The notes under the pieces were generated by a model that saw only the letters and a program-made list of their open reading frames with translations, was not told the origin of the DNA and did not search any database. Positions 45,113-55,222 of a stretch of 64,000 bases of DNA are shown in pieces; positions within the stretch are counted from its first letter, which is position 1; each line of letters begins with the position of its first letter. Location: positions 1 to 64,000 of the forward strand of contig NZ_JAGDFX010000009.1 of NCBI RefSeq assembly GCF_017498065.1, in the 5' to 3' direction. A program made the translations under genes and the position numbers. This stretch comes from Oceanisphaera pacifica. Its GTDB lineage: Bacteria; Pseudomonadota; Gammaproteobacteria; Enterobacterales; Aeromonadaceae.

Positions 45113-45934
45113 ATGTCCATGAACCAGACACCACAAAAGCAGGATGCTCAGTTTAGCCAGTCCCACTATCAGTCCTCCTACCACGATGATGCGATTTCGT
45201 TCGTTGATTTAGCTAAAATACTAGTGAAACGTTGGAAGTTAATGGTAGCTATCTTCGTTGTTGTAGTTGCTGTAGGCTCTTTTTATGCATTTACGCTTGC
45301 AAAAATGTACGAATACACCAGTGTTTACAGTGTCGCTGAGACAACAGTAGGTAAAAAGTTGGAGCCTATGACAGGCTTACAATCTAAGATCAAAAATGTT
45401 TATCTACCACAGCAAGTCAGAACCTTATTACAGCAGGAAAGCTTACCGTCGCTTCCTTTTAATATGAATATTAGCAGCCCCAAAGGCTCAGCTTTAATTG
45501 TACTTACTAGTAAATCTTCAGAAGTTAATAAGGAATTAGTGACTGCTTTACACAGTTCTATTTTGAAGCAGCTTAAAACAGAACAAGATAATCAGGTTGC
45601 CAGAAGAGTCGATTTTTTACAACAGCGCATAGCTTCTACAAAACAGAAATTCGAGGCTTTAAATAATGCTGATTCACCGAAAGAAAGTGAACTTGCTGCG
45701 AGTCTAATGACCACCATTGACAGTCTTGAATTGGCAGTTGCAAATTTCAATCCCAGTAGCATAAAAGCCAAGGCAATCCAAAGCTTGAATGCTAAAGGTA
45801 CGAGCAAAAAATTAATTATGGCATTATCTATAGTATTTGCTAGTTTTTTAGCAGTATTAGGCGCATTTTTTAGAGAGTTTTATAGTCAGGTATATTACAG
45901 CCTACAGAAAGATAAAAAAAGCTCACATATATAA
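45113..45934 (+). CDS. wzz: Chain-length determinant protein (Wzz family)
   Basis: The 273-residue protein has the Wzz domain layout. An N-terminal helix lies at about residues 43-65 (LMVAIFVVVVAVGSFYAF), followed by a periplasmic part with coiled-coil character (EQDNQVARRVDFLQQRIAST). A second helix lies near 237-255. There is no kinase domain, unlike the Wzc-like protein at 1583. It sets O-antigen modal length together with the Wzy nearby. The first ATG (45113) and the one two codons on are equally usable. Confidence 0.82.
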   Translation: MSMNQTPQKQDAQFSQSHYQSSYHDDAISFVDLAKILVKRWKLMVAIFVVVVAVGSFYAFTLAKMYEYTSVYSVAETTVGKKLEPMTGLQSKIKNVYLPQQVRTLLQQESLPSLPFNMNISSPKGSALIVLTSKSSEVNKELVTALHSSILKQLKTEQDNQVARRVDFLQQRIASTKQKFEALNNADSPKESELAASLMTTIDSLELAVANFNPSSIKAKAIQSLNAKGTSKKLIMALSIVFASFLAVLGAFFREFYSQVYYSLQKDKKSSHI

Positions 45935-45983
45935 GACCATATCAATGTAACAGCTTAATAAGGCAATATGATGAATAATCCTA

Positions 45984-47181
45984 GTACAAGGCCGTGAAAA
46001 AACCTTATGTAGCAAGGCTTACAGCGAGGTATGATTTTGAATATAACAGCCACTTTGTACCTTAAATTGCGTCTTTATTAAAGAAAAATATGTTATTTAT
46101 ACGATTGCTTTGACGATCAATGCTATCTGTGATCATGTACTATCTTTTCAATGGTAATTCCCGGCATGAATGGACTCAGCCTTTTGGACCACTTGACTAT
46201 TATTAATGACCCTCGCCAGCAGTGGAAAGTAGAGCATAAGCTGTCGGATATCTTGTTTCTTGCCATTGTTGCGGTGATTGACGGTGCTGAAGGTTGGGAA
46301 GAAATAGAGGACTTTGGCGTTGACCATTTAGAGTGGCTGCAACAATACGGAGACTTCGCCTTACGTTGATAAACAAGGGCATTCCCGTACAAGACACGAT
46401 TGCTCGTGTGATGACAAGTGAGAGCTAAGTGGACTAGCTAAGATAAACTGGTGAAGAGTAAAGCGGAAAATCTCTAACAGCTGAAAAGAGAGCTGACTAG
46501 GATGAGCTAGTGAAGTGGTAGATGGACAACACTTGAACCTACTATTCCCTATTTTCCACTCCCTAGCTACGCTTTAATTTGTTTGTTTTTCTCGTCCCTT
46601 AACTCTTTACACTTCACCCATTGCCGTCTTTTAAGCGATACCGACAGTACAAAGGAGCAAGGGCATGGTCGGGTAGAAACAAGGTTATACTTGGTCAATA
46701 ACGACCTCTCGATACTTGGTGATATTGCCTTTGAGTGGCCAGAGCTAAAAACAATGGGTATTGTTGCCACCATACGGCAAGAGAAAGGCCAACCAGCGAC
46801 AGGCATTACGCTTCGCTATTACATTAGTTCAGCACAGTTAACCTCGAAGCAGCTTTTAGAAGCTAGCTGAGCTCATTGGTCTATAGAATAGCAGCTGCAC
46901 TGGCGATTAGATGTTGGCATGCGTGAGGATAAATGTCGGATCAGGCGTAAACAAGCAGGAAAAACTTTGCTGCGATACGACATATTGCGCTGAACTTACT
47001 TAGCGCGGACACCAGTTTTAAAGCCGGCATTAAACGAAAGCAAAACGAGCAGGCAGAAATAATGAATACCTATTGCGAGTCCTTGCAGGGCAAGGGCTTT
47101 CGTAATCTTGCCTTGCCCTTGAACGAACAGTATCTTTCAAAAGTGATTGCAATGTAAGAGTTTCCTTCATGCTCTTGCCCT
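45984..47181 (+). mobile_element. Internally replaced type II ISAs1 element ending in a type I tail
   Basis: It has a decayed left end near 45984. The transposase start at 46166 ([20 protein letters not shown]) is open to 46369. A region at 46420-46640 with 7-bp phased, partly inverted sequence (GTGAAGA, GTAAAGC against ACTCTTT, ACACTTC) replaces the core. The C-terminal half then resumes with TAG/TGA stops near 46868 and 46890. A type I tail at 47121-47181 ends TTCATGCTCTTGCCCTG. The element is inactive. Confidence 0.83.
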
Positions 47182-47187
47182 GTCTAT

Positions 47188-47371
47188 ACAAGTTACTGGC
47201 CGGGATAAGTTATCAGATTGGTGTTTTTTTCCACAGCGGTATATGAGGAAAATTGGTTTTGGATGCCGTACTTTGCTGCTCGATTTTCCGGGCGTAGAGT
47301 GCATGGTCGATCATGATATGGCGGTTTTGGTTCGTGATCAGGAGAAATTAAATTCAGCACTGGGAGGTTAG
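47188..47371 (+). pseudogene. 3' remnant of an unknown gene truncated by the IS
   Basis: After the IS right end the frame reads IQVTGRDKLSDWCFFPQRYM onward to LVRDQEKLNSALGG and stops. Its only possible start lies inside the IS tail. It looks like the C-terminal 60 residues of a protein cut by the insertion. The family was not recognised. It lies just upstream of the higher-GC wzy-GT pair and may share its origin. Confidence 0.45.
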
Positions 47372-47429
47372 GGCAAATGGCTAGATTCGATTCTAAAGCC
47401 GTATTTGGTTGTAATGTGGGAGAGATGTC

Positions 47430-48662
47430 GTGATTCGGTACGGGCTGGATAATCCTCCGTTGCTAGCGCTCTATTATCTTTTCATTTCTTTTATCGTTGC
47501 TTCGATTTTTGGGGAGGGGAATGCAGCCTTCTACGTGGGTAGCCTCTCGTTTATGTTGGTGGTTTTGGTGCTGATAATGTACCAGGCTGGCTCACGACAG
47601 ATGGTTAACCTCCACTTCCTTTTTCTCTGCTTGGTTCTGGTTCCATTACTGTTTTGCGGCCCATTCGAGCAGTACAGTCTTTATATGCGTTTTTTGGCAC
47701 TGGAATTCTTGCTACTCTTCTTTCTGTTCACAGAGTTCAGAATTTCTCTTGAGGCATTTTCCCGCTGTTTAAACCTGAGTTATTTACTGTTTCTCATACT
47801 ATCTTCCCTAGACTGGTTGGGTTTGGTATCTCTGGTACCCGATGATACTAAGAACAGCTTTTTTATATCCGTTGGCAGTTATACCATTGAGACCCTTTAC
47901 GGTCTCGGAGGAAGTACTGCCGACATCGACTCTTATAGTGGACTGCTGCTGTTATGGAACCTGTTTATCAACCGAGGGGGGCGTTTCCGCTTGGTGATGA
48001 TCGGCCTAAGTGCTGTGGCCATGATCCTGACTTTCCGTTTTACACCCATGGTGGCTTTATTGGCTGCTTGCCTTAGCTACTTGTTTGTATGGAACAGGTT
48101 TTTGGCAATATTGGCGCTGCTCCTAGCTATGTCTGGCTTTATTATTGTACTAGTGATTTTGCAAATTAACCCTGTTGCACAGGTTCCGTTTATGCCAGAT
48201 ACAGATTGGTACAGCCTGCTCTGGAAAGCAACCAATGCACGTAGCTCGATCTGGTTGAGACAGATTCACTATTATTTGACAGAGTTTCAATTATCCAGCT
48301 TATTTTATGGTCCGCTTGATGAGCGGATGACGGTCGACTTTATTGATGGGAACGGTCGTTATCACATGAGCAATTACAATCCGCATAATACTTATCTGGC
48401 GATGCTATTCCGTTCAACCGTGATATTTTCGATCTTTTATGCACTTTACCTTTGGGGAACATTAAGGAAAGCACGAAGAAACACATTTCCGTTACTTTTT
48501 TTTATCTCCATCGCTGCCTACACTAATACACACATCATAGGATTGCAGAACCCAGTTTATTTGCTGGTGATCATGTATATTTTGATAGCGGTACCACAAG
48601 GTCAATTTTCAGATGGTTATTTTATACTACCAAAAAAGAGAGTTTACGCTGCAGGTTTTTAA
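47430..48662 (+). CDS. wzy: Second O-antigen polymerase candidate (Wzy-like)
   Basis: This 410-residue membrane protein has about 11-12 helices. A periplasmic loop around residues 255-310 contains WLRQIHYYLTEF and YGPLDERMTVDF and then HMSNYNPHNTYLAML, a typical Wzy/WaaL PHN-type motif. The start is GTG at 47430 behind GGGAGAG. GC content is clearly higher than the polymerase at 23987. The function, polymerising the rhamnose-containing unit, is inferred from neighbours. Confidence 0.7.
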   Translation: MIRYGLDNPPLLALYYLFISFIVASIFGEGNAAFYVGSLSFMLVVLVLIMYQAGSRQMVNLHFLFLCLVLVPLLFCGPFEQYSLYMRFLALEFLLLFFLFTEFRISLEAFSRCLNLSYLLFLILSSLDWLGLVSLVPDDTKNSFFISVGSYTIETLYGLGGSTADIDSYSGLLLLWNLFINRGGRFRLVMIGLSAVAMILTFRFTPMVALLAACLSYLFVWNRFLAILALLLAMSGFIIVLVILQINPVAQVPFMPDTDWYSLLWKATNARSSIWLRQIHYYLTEFQLSSLFYGPLDERMTVDFIDGNGRYHMSNYNPHNTYLAMLFRSTVIFSIFYALYLWGTLRKARRNTFPLLFFISIAAYTNTHIIGLQNPVYLLVIMYILIAVPQGQFSDGYFILPKKRVYAAGF

Positions 48663-49013
48663 CTATTTCTGAAAGGTCAATCCTAATATTGAATTTTTTT
48701 CAAAAAGTGTCATTTGCTCAACAAGAACCCCAGTGTTCGTTTTTATTTACCGTTTAGCCACATCATCTATGATAGTTTTTTAATATATCGGTAAGGTTCT
48801 AGTTGGTTGGATAAAAAAGGTTACGTCTACTTTTTTATTTGGGAAATGCCGTTTTTATTCCTATAAGTACCGTAGTATTAAGTCATTTAGAGTGTTGCGA
48901 GATTAGTAAGTGTGACATATTAGGCGACTTGTACTCGACTTTGCAATTCAATAATAGAATTCAATAGTAGCTAGCAATCTAGCGCGGATCATCAGAAGAT
49001 TGTAGAAGGAATT
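48663..49013. other. Gene-free spacer between wzy and a glycosyltransferase
   Basis: These 351 bases are AT-rich and have no ORF, no IS end and no element of the two repeat families. No clear promoter or terminator was recognised. Confidence 0.5.
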
Positions 49014-50138
49014 ATGCAGGATAGCGAATCAGTTTTATGTTTACATCAAGGTTCGGAGCTCTATGGCTCTGATCGTAGTTTTCTTTCGGCAGTACAGGCT
49101 TTAAGTGAAGGTAGTCAAAAGGTCGATGTAATCTTGCCGGTTGATGGCGAGTTGGCAGCCGAGTTCAGAAAAATTCCGGGACTTGGGCTGTCCTTCTATG
49201 ACAAAGGGATCTTGCGCAAGCGTGAGCTGCTACGCCCTTTTTCCTTCGTCTGGCAGCTTGTGTTAGGTGTGCTGTTTTATCTGCGCACCTTTTCTGCCCA
49301 TCGGATTATCTACATAAATACAGTAGTGATGTTCTCTGCACTGGTTGCAGCCTGTTTCTATCGCTTTTCCAGTCAACGAATCATCTGCCATGTACGGGAG
49401 ATCCCAGGGCGGGCACAGCTGCTGCTCTTTCGCATGCTATTTCGGCTTGCCGGCGTAGAGCTGATCTATAACTCCGAGGCTACTCGCGAGGCCTTTGGTA
49501 TGGCGGGACAGGTAATATATAACGGCGTGACCGCCGTGAGGGCTCTCTCGCCAGAGGAAAGCTCGATCGGTGTTGATGAACCGCTCCGATTACTTCTGAT
49601 CGGGCGTATTAATCAGTGGAAGGGGCAGGACTTTTTTATTGAAGCTTTGGGGACCCTCACTATGGAGCAGCTCCAGCGTACAAGAGTACGCATCGTCGGT
49701 AGCCCATTTGAGGGATATGAATACTTGCTCGATACTCTAGCAGCTCGTATTGAAGCTCTTGGGTTGGAGGACATTATCGAAATGGTGCCGTTTTGCCCGG
49801 ACCCTTCGGCACATTACCAATGGGCCGATTATGTGGTGGTGCCTTCGACCAACCCTGAGCCGTTCGGGCGCGTTGCCATCGAAGCTTTTTCCTTCGGTAC
49901 ACCGGTGATCGCAGCGGCGCATGGTGGGCTACTGGAGATAGTCGAATCGGGTAAGTCCGGCCTACTGTTTAGTGCGGCGAGTGTACCTGAGCTTGCCCAA
50001 GCACTGGTCGATGCTTTCGAAATGCCGGCTGATGATTATGCCCAGCTGAGCCAGAATGCTTTGAAGCGTTTCGAGAGCAAGTTTTCTCTAGCTATTTACA
50101 AGGCTCAAATTCGAGCCTTATTTTTTGACGAGCTTTAG
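49014..50138 (+). CDS. GT4-family glycosyltransferase (higher GC)
   Basis: The 374-residue GT-B protein has CLHQGSELYGSDRSFLSAV at residue 9, a GSD-type acceptor motif. The donor domain has LLLIGRINQWKGQDFFIEAL near 190 and VVPSTNPEPFGRVAIEAFSF near 273, with the conserved E-x7-E. It adds a sugar to the repeat unit; specificity is unknown. GC content is raised, as in the preceding wzy. The two likely arrived together from another lineage. Confidence 0.87.
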   Translation: MQDSESVLCLHQGSELYGSDRSFLSAVQALSEGSQKVDVILPVDGELAAEFRKIPGLGLSFYDKGILRKRELLRPFSFVWQLVLGVLFYLRTFSAHRIIYINTVVMFSALVAACFYRFSSQRIICHVREIPGRAQLLLFRMLFRLAGVELIYNSEATREAFGMAGQVIYNGVTAVRALSPEESSIGVDEPLRLLLIGRINQWKGQDFFIEALGTLTMEQLQRTRVRIVGSPFEGYEYLLDTLAARIEALGLEDIIEMVPFCPDPSAHYQWADYVVVPSTNPEPFGRVAIEAFSFGTPVIAAAHGGLLEIVESGKSGLLFSAASVPELAQALVDAFEMPADDYAQLSQNALKRFESKFSLAIYKAQIRALFFDEL

Positions 50139-50146
50139 GTTTTTAT

Positions 50147-51262
50147 ATGAGATCTCTGTTTATACTGGGTATCCGCGGTATACCTGCCCAACATGGTGGC
50201 TTTGAGACTTTTGCCGAAAAACTATCCCTTTATCTTGTAGAGAAAGGTTGGCAGGTTACTGTTTATTGCCAAGAAGATAGTGAGGGATCAATTTATGAGT
50301 CTCAATGGCAAGGGGTGAAGCGAATTCATATTCCAGTTAAGCGTGGCGGTGCAGCAGGTACTGTGATATTTGATTGGAAAGCAACACGGCATGCGCTTAG
50401 TCAACAAGGACTGTTTTTAACGCTGGGTTATAATACTGCCTGTTTTAATTTAATGCAGCGGCTAAAAGGTCAGACTAATGTCATTAATATGGATGGTATT
50501 GAGTGGCGCCGAGATAAATGGGGTTGGATAGCTAAAACTTGGTTTTGGTTAAATGAACGTGCAGGATGCTGGATAGGTAATCATCTGGTAGCCGATCATC
50601 CCAAAATTAAAGAGCATTTAGCTACACGGGTAAATGCTGATAAAATTACTATGATCCCTTATGGTGGAGACGAGGTTGTTAGTGCTGACAAAACATTGCT
50701 TGAGCCTTACGATTTAGAAGTAAATCAGTTTTCAGTGATTATTGCTCGTCCAGAACCTGAAAATTCATTCTTAGAAATGGTGCGCTCATTTAGCCTTAGT
50801 AAACGTAATCATAAACTGGTTGTGCTTGGAAACTTCACCCCAGAGGTTAATAGTTTTCATCGTTCTGTAATAGAGGCTGCGTCAGATGAGGTTATTTTTC
50901 CTGGTGCAATTTATGAGGCCTCGGTGGTACAAGCATTGCGATTTTATGCTCGTTTTTATCTTCACGGACATCGTGTAGGAGGAACAAACCCTTCATTAGT
51001 AGAAGCACTTGGCGCTGGATGTGCTGTAATTGCTCACGATAATCATTTTAATCGCTGGGTGGCAGGTACGGGCGCGGTGTACTTTCAGGATGAACAGGCT
51101 TGTGCCGAATTATTTGACAGCTTGCTGGCTGATACCAATCGTCAAGCTGAGATGAAATCTGCTAGCAGTACTCAATTTTATGAATATTTTACTTGGCAGC
51201 AGGTTCTTGCGGAGTACGAGCAGCTACTCCTATCATGGTATTCTAAAAAAGATATTAATTAA
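50147..51262 (+). CDS. DUF1972 rhamnosyltransferase-like glycosyltransferase
   Basis: The 371-residue protein opens SLFILGIRGIPAQHGGFETF, the hallmark of DUF1972/WchF-Cps2T type enzymes. It contains INMDGIEWRRDKWG near 123 and a donor-site region GHRVGGTNPSLVEALGAGCA near 276. Family members include beta-1,4-rhamnosyltransferases acting on the first lipid-linked sugar, which fits the rmlBDAC genes nearby and the WbaP/WcaJ-type gene that follows. Its composition returns to the AT-richer style of the locus. Confidence 0.84.
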   Translation: MRSLFILGIRGIPAQHGGFETFAEKLSLYLVEKGWQVTVYCQEDSEGSIYESQWQGVKRIHIPVKRGGAAGTVIFDWKATRHALSQQGLFLTLGYNTACFNLMQRLKGQTNVINMDGIEWRRDKWGWIAKTWFWLNERAGCWIGNHLVADHPKIKEHLATRVNADKITMIPYGGDEVVSADKTLLEPYDLEVNQFSVIIARPEPENSFLEMVRSFSLSKRNHKLVVLGNFTPEVNSFHRSVIEAASDEVIFPGAIYEASVVQALRFYARFYLHGHRVGGTNPSLVEALGAGCAVIAHDNHFNRWVAGTGAVYFQDEQACAELFDSLLADTNRQAEMKSASSTQFYEYFTWQQVLAEYEQLLLSWYSKKDIN

Positions 51263-51283
51263 TTTTTTGTAACTGAGATTTTC

Positions 51284-52669
51284 ATGTCAAAAAAAACTAG
51301 TAAAATAACAGATCATTATCCAGCTCAGTTTATAATTCCAATATTTGATGCTGTTTTTTTATTAGTAGGTGCTCTACTAGCGAATGCATTACGATTTGAT
51401 AGTGTAGATCTACATGATCGTTATTGGCTAGCATTGATAATTATAATACTGGTTGTCACCTTCATTAATAACTCAGTAGGAGCTTATGATCGTTGGCGTA
51501 TTACTAAAACGTCTACCTTGTTAATTAGACAATTGTTAATATGGCTGATAGTTGGTGTGCTTATAACATCAGTTATATATATCACTCAGTCTGCTGAGCG
51601 ATATTCAAGATTATGGATTGGACTGACATTAGTCATTTCTTTTATTTTGTCCGGTACCATGCGAGTTATTATTCAATTGCTGTTACGCCGTGCAAGATTA
51701 CAGGGGCGAGCATTACGCTCTGTTTTTTTAGTTGGCCCCAGTACTAATATTAAATTAGTTGGTAAAGGCATGCGTGGCGCGCCAACCGAAGGATATTGTA
51801 TTGCTGGGGTACATCGTTTAAGAGATATAGAAATAAACAATGAAGATTTAGCAAAGCTTGCTCATCGGGTAGCAGAATCTGGTGCACAAGAAGTGTGGAT
51901 TTGTGTTCCCTTAGAGATGGGGGCTTTAGTGCGCTCTGTTTTTTACGCATTACGTCATCAAACTGTAGAAGTGCGCTTTATTCCTGAATTTAAAGATATG
52001 CAGTTGTTAAATCATAGAATGAGTGAGGTGGCGGGGCAGTTTTCTTTCGATTTAAGTATAACCCCAATGAGTGGTTTATCGCTGTTAATTAAAAGATTAG
52101 AAGATATAGTGCTTGGGGCGCTGATTAGTGTATTAATACTCCCTATATGTTTAGTGGTTGCTGTACTAATAAAGTTAAGCTCGCCGGGGCCTATTCTGTT
52201 TAAACAATATCGAACAGGGGTGAATGGTAAAAAATTCAAAGTTTATAAATTTAGAACGATGAAGGTGCACCAAGAAAGTAGTGGTCAAGTAACTCAAGCT
52301 AGCCGACAAGATCCCAGAATTACGCGTGTAGGAGCCTTTTTAAGGCGTACTTCACTAGACGAACTACCCCAGTTTTACAATGTGTTGCAGGGGCGCATGT
52401 CTATTGTGGGGCCTCGGCCTCATGCCCTTGCTCATAATGAACATTATAAAGAGTTAGTTGAGTCTTATATGAAGCGTCATAAAGTAAAGCCTGGTATTAC
52501 CGGCTGGGCGCAAGTTAATGGCTTTAGGGGCGAAACAGATACTATCGAGAAAATGGAAGCTCGAGTTGAGCACGATCTCTGGTACATCAATAATTGGTCT
52601 TTATGGCTAGATTTAAGAATTATTTTTTGGACTATCTTTAAAGGCTTTATCAATAAAAATGCATATTGA
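51284..52669 (+). CDS. Undecaprenyl-phosphate sugar-1-phosphate transferase (WbaP/WcaJ family)
   Basis: The 461-residue polyprenyl phosphotransferase has four N-terminal helices (to about residue 130) and a CoA_binding_3-type soluble domain. The catalytic domain begins at RLEDIVLGALISVLILPICL near 268. It holds VYKFRTMKVH, the DE in RTSLDELPQFYNV and VGPRPHALAHNE, and then PGITGWAQVNGFRGETDTIE. It starts the O-unit with a hexose-1-phosphate, most likely glucose or galactose. It is the second initiating enzyme in the window beside the PglC-like one. Confidence 0.92.
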   Translation: MSKKTSKITDHYPAQFIIPIFDAVFLLVGALLANALRFDSVDLHDRYWLALIIIILVVTFINNSVGAYDRWRITKTSTLLIRQLLIWLIVGVLITSVIYITQSAERYSRLWIGLTLVISFILSGTMRVIIQLLLRRARLQGRALRSVFLVGPSTNIKLVGKGMRGAPTEGYCIAGVHRLRDIEINNEDLAKLAHRVAESGAQEVWICVPLEMGALVRSVFYALRHQTVEVRFIPEFKDMQLLNHRMSEVAGQFSFDLSITPMSGLSLLIKRLEDIVLGALISVLILPICLVVAVLIKLSSPGPILFKQYRTGVNGKKFKVYKFRTMKVHQESSGQVTQASRQDPRITRVGAFLRRTSLDELPQFYNVLQGRMSIVGPRPHALAHNEHYKELVESYMKRHKVKPGITGWAQVNGFRGETDTIEKMEARVEHDLWYINNWSLWLDLRIIFWTIFKGFINKNAY

Positions 52670-53942
52670 ACGGCAAACTGACCTTAGTACTTATACAGCC
52701 TTAACAGATATGGGCTTTGCTCGACGTTTAACGAGCTTAGCCGTTTTTTTAATGGGGGCGTTGGCCTTAGTGGTCGACAGTGGTTATAGCATTGGGCCGG
52801 CATTGCTTTTGTTAGCGAGTGTGAGTTTGCTGTGGCGCCGACCAGCACTAAATTTGCAAGCAGAAGACAAGTGGGTGTTGGCTGCTCTTGCCGGTTATAG
52901 TTTGTTATTTATTATTCAGCTATTTTTGGAAAGGGCTGACTCTAGCGCATTTGAACGGCCCAGTCGCTTTATGTTTGCTGTGCCGGTGTTATTGTTTGTG
53001 TTGGCGTACCCGCCTAAGTTAAGTTGGTTATGGAGTGGCCTAATTATTGGCTCGTTTTTTACGGGTTGTTGGGCTATTTGGCAAAAGTTGGTGTTGGGTG
53101 TTGAGCGAGCTACTGGTTATACCTATGTGATTCAATTTGGCAATATTAGTATGCTGTTTGGGTTGTTTTGTTTGGCGGGATTAGGCTGGGCAGTAATGCA
53201 GCCGAATGCCAAACGCTGGGTATTGTTACTGTTATTAGGTGCCGTTTTTGGTGCGCTGGGATCTTTATTATCTGGCAGCCGTGGTGGTTGGATAGGCTTA
53301 CCCTTTGTGTTTTTAGTGCTATACCGGGCTTATGGTAACTTGTTATCTGCTAAGTTACGGCTTGGTATAATTGCAGGGTTATTGGCACTGGTTGCTTTGG
53401 TCTATTTTGTGCCACAAACCGGTGTGCAGGCAAGGGTACAACACGCATTTAATGACATTGAGTTATATGTAAGTGGTGAGAATAAAGCGACCTCGCTAGG
53501 GGCACGGTTTGAAATGTGGCAAGGAGCATTAATCTTGATCGCAGAAAAACCATTTACCGGCTGGGGCTGGAATGGCTATCGCCAAGGTATGCAAGAGCTA
53601 GTCGATAATGGCAAGGTGATTCCGTTTGTCGTAAATAATCATGCGCATAATGAGTACCTAGACAACTTTGCCCGTCGTGGCATTTTAGGTTTATTATCGT
53701 TATTAGCATTATATTTAGTGCCGTTGCGCTTGTTTGCTCGGCACTTGACTGAGCCTAATTTAGAGTTGCGCGCATTGGCGACTGCAGGAGCTATTTTGCC
53801 TGTGGCTTTTATGGATTTTGGTTTGTCGCAGGTGTTTTTTGGCCATAACAGCGGTGTAATGGTTTATGCTTTTTGGTTAGTTGTGCTGTGGAGTACGTTA
53901 CGCGCTTATGAACAGCGTTTGCCTACATTAGCACAGCCTTAA
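52659..53942 (+). CDS. waaL: O-antigen ligase (WaaL/Wzy_C family)
   Basis: The 427-residue protein has about 12 helices. The Wzy_C region includes LLSGSRGGWIGLPFVF near residue 205, with the Arg typical of WaaL. GWGWNGYRQGMQEL lies near 303, followed by NNHAHNEYLDNFARRGILG near 327. It would join finished glycan to lipid A-core. It overlaps the preceding phosphotransferase gene by 11 bases and is the last gene of the polysaccharide locus, ended by a strong terminator. A polymerase role cannot be ruled out. Confidence 0.82.
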   Translation: MHIERQTDLSTYTALTDMGFARRLTSLAVFLMGALALVVDSGYSIGPALLLLASVSLLWRRPALNLQAEDKWVLAALAGYSLLFIIQLFLERADSSAFERPSRFMFAVPVLLFVLAYPPKLSWLWSGLIIGSFFTGCWAIWQKLVLGVERATGYTYVIQFGNISMLFGLFCLAGLGWAVMQPNAKRWVLLLLLGAVFGALGSLLSGSRGGWIGLPFVFLVLYRAYGNLLSAKLRLGIIAGLLALVALVYFVPQTGVQARVQHAFNDIELYVSGENKATSLGARFEMWQGALILIAEKPFTGWGWNGYRQGMQELVDNGKVIPFVVNNHAHNEYLDNFARRGILGLLSLLALYLVPLRLFARHLTEPNLELRALATAGAILPVAFMDFGLSQVFFGHNSGVMVYAFWLVVLWSTLRAYEQRLPTLAQP

Positions 53943-53988
53943 CCATTAGCTTGTTAACTTAGCTGTTTAACTAAAGTGGGCACATTAC

Positions 53989-54024
53989 AAAAGCACTGAG
54001 CCTTAGGGTTGAGTGCTTTTTTGC
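53989..54024 (+). terminator. Rho-independent terminator after the polysaccharide locus
   Basis: AAAAGCACT (53989-53997) pairs with AGTGCTTTT (54012-54020), and the T run continues to TTTTTTGC. It separates the O-antigen ligase from map. Confidence 0.85.
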
Positions 54025-54150
54025 TTTCACTTTTGTTTTCTCTGTCGCTTGGCGTTACAATTTTAGCCCGTTATTAAGCTGTTCCACCGTCGCCCTGCGC
54101 TGCAAGTTCGCATTACACACCGGGCGCCAACCCATAGAGACAAGATTCTA

Positions 54151-54951
54151 ATGAGCAATATCGTCATAAAAACCCCGGAAGAAATAGAAAAAATGCGCGT
54201 GGCTGGTCAACTGGCTGCTGACGTACTAGAGATGATTGAAGAGCATGTAGCTGTGGGGGTAACCACAGAGAAGCTTGACCAAATTTGTCATGACTTTATT
54301 GTGAATGAGCAGCAGGCTATTCCTGCGCCACTGAACTATCATGGTTTTCCTAAGTCAATTTGTACCTCAGTCAACCACGTTATTTGCCACGGTATTCCGG
54401 CGGATAAAAAGCTCAAGGATGGCGACATTATTAATATCGATGTAACTGTGATCAAGGACGGCTATCACGGTGACTCTTCAAAAATGTTTTTTGTTGGCAA
54501 GCCCAGCGTTATGGCCGAGCGCTTATGCCGCGTTACCTTAGAGTGCTTAGAAATAGGCATTAAAATGGTGCGCCCTGGCATGCAGCTCGGTGATATTGGT
54601 GCGGCCATTCAAAAGCATGCTGAAGATCATAACTATTCAGTAGTGCGTGAGTTTTGTGGCCACGGCATTGGCGCCGAGTTTCATGAAGACCCTCAAGTAT
54701 TGCACTACGGTAAACCCGGCACCGGCGAAACCTTAGCTGCGGGCATGTGCTTTACTATAGAGCCCATGATTAACGTAGGTAAGCGCCACAGCAAGATGCT
54801 AAAAGACGGCTGGACGGTGATCACCAAAGACCGCAGTTTAACCGCGCAATACGAGCACACTTTGTTAGTAACCGAAGACGGCTGCGAAATTTTAACCCTG
54901 CGTAAAGATGATACCTTGCCGAGGTTTATCACGCCAGAAAACAGCCTGTAA
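54151..54951 (+). CDS. map: Methionine aminopeptidase, type I
   Basis: The 266-residue enzyme removes the initiator Met. It has the five metal ligands: D in NIDVTVIKDG, D in YHGDSSKMFF, H in CGHGIGAEFHEDPQV, E in FTIEPMIN and E in QYEHTLLV. The length equals E. coli Map (264) within a few residues. It is the first gene of the housekeeping block and is on the same strand as rpsB here. Confidence 0.97.
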   Translation: MSNIVIKTPEEIEKMRVAGQLAADVLEMIEEHVAVGVTTEKLDQICHDFIVNEQQAIPAPLNYHGFPKSICTSVNHVICHGIPADKKLKDGDIINIDVTVIKDGYHGDSSKMFFVGKPSVMAERLCRVTLECLEIGIKMVRPGMQLGDIGAAIQKHAEDHNYSVVREFCGHGIGAEFHEDPQVLHYGKPGTGETLAAGMCFTIEPMINVGKRHSKMLKDGWTVITKDRSLTAQYEHTLLVTEDGCEILTLRKDDTLPRFITPENSL

Positions 54952-54986
54952 GCATTGGGTCTCGACCTAAAACACCAAACCTAAAT

Positions 54987-55169
54987 CTGCCACGGAATAC
55001 ACGGAACCCACGGACAAAAAAGCAAACATCAATATTTTTATTGGTATTACCCGTGCTCTTCTGTGTATTGTGTGGCAATAAAGGTCTCATCTTTATGACC
55101 TTACAATAAAAAGCTTTTTTTAGATCTAATCCCTATTTTTTCGCGGGTTTAGTGGATTTTGTTGCAAGA
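54987..55169. repeat. Palindromic repeat copy between map and rpsB
   Basis: The left arm is CTGCCACGGAATACACGGAA at about 54987. An inner arm pair occurs around 55060-55075 (TCTTCTGTGTATTGTGTGGC), and the right end TAGTGGATTTTGTTGCAA stops near 55169. Its centre contains AGATCTAATCCC. The copy is longer than most and looks like two half elements fused. Confidence 0.78.
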
Positions 55170-55222
55170 AGGTTTTTAGCCTTATCGTTAAATATTTATA
55201 GCTTTTAGCGCCTGTTTTGTGG

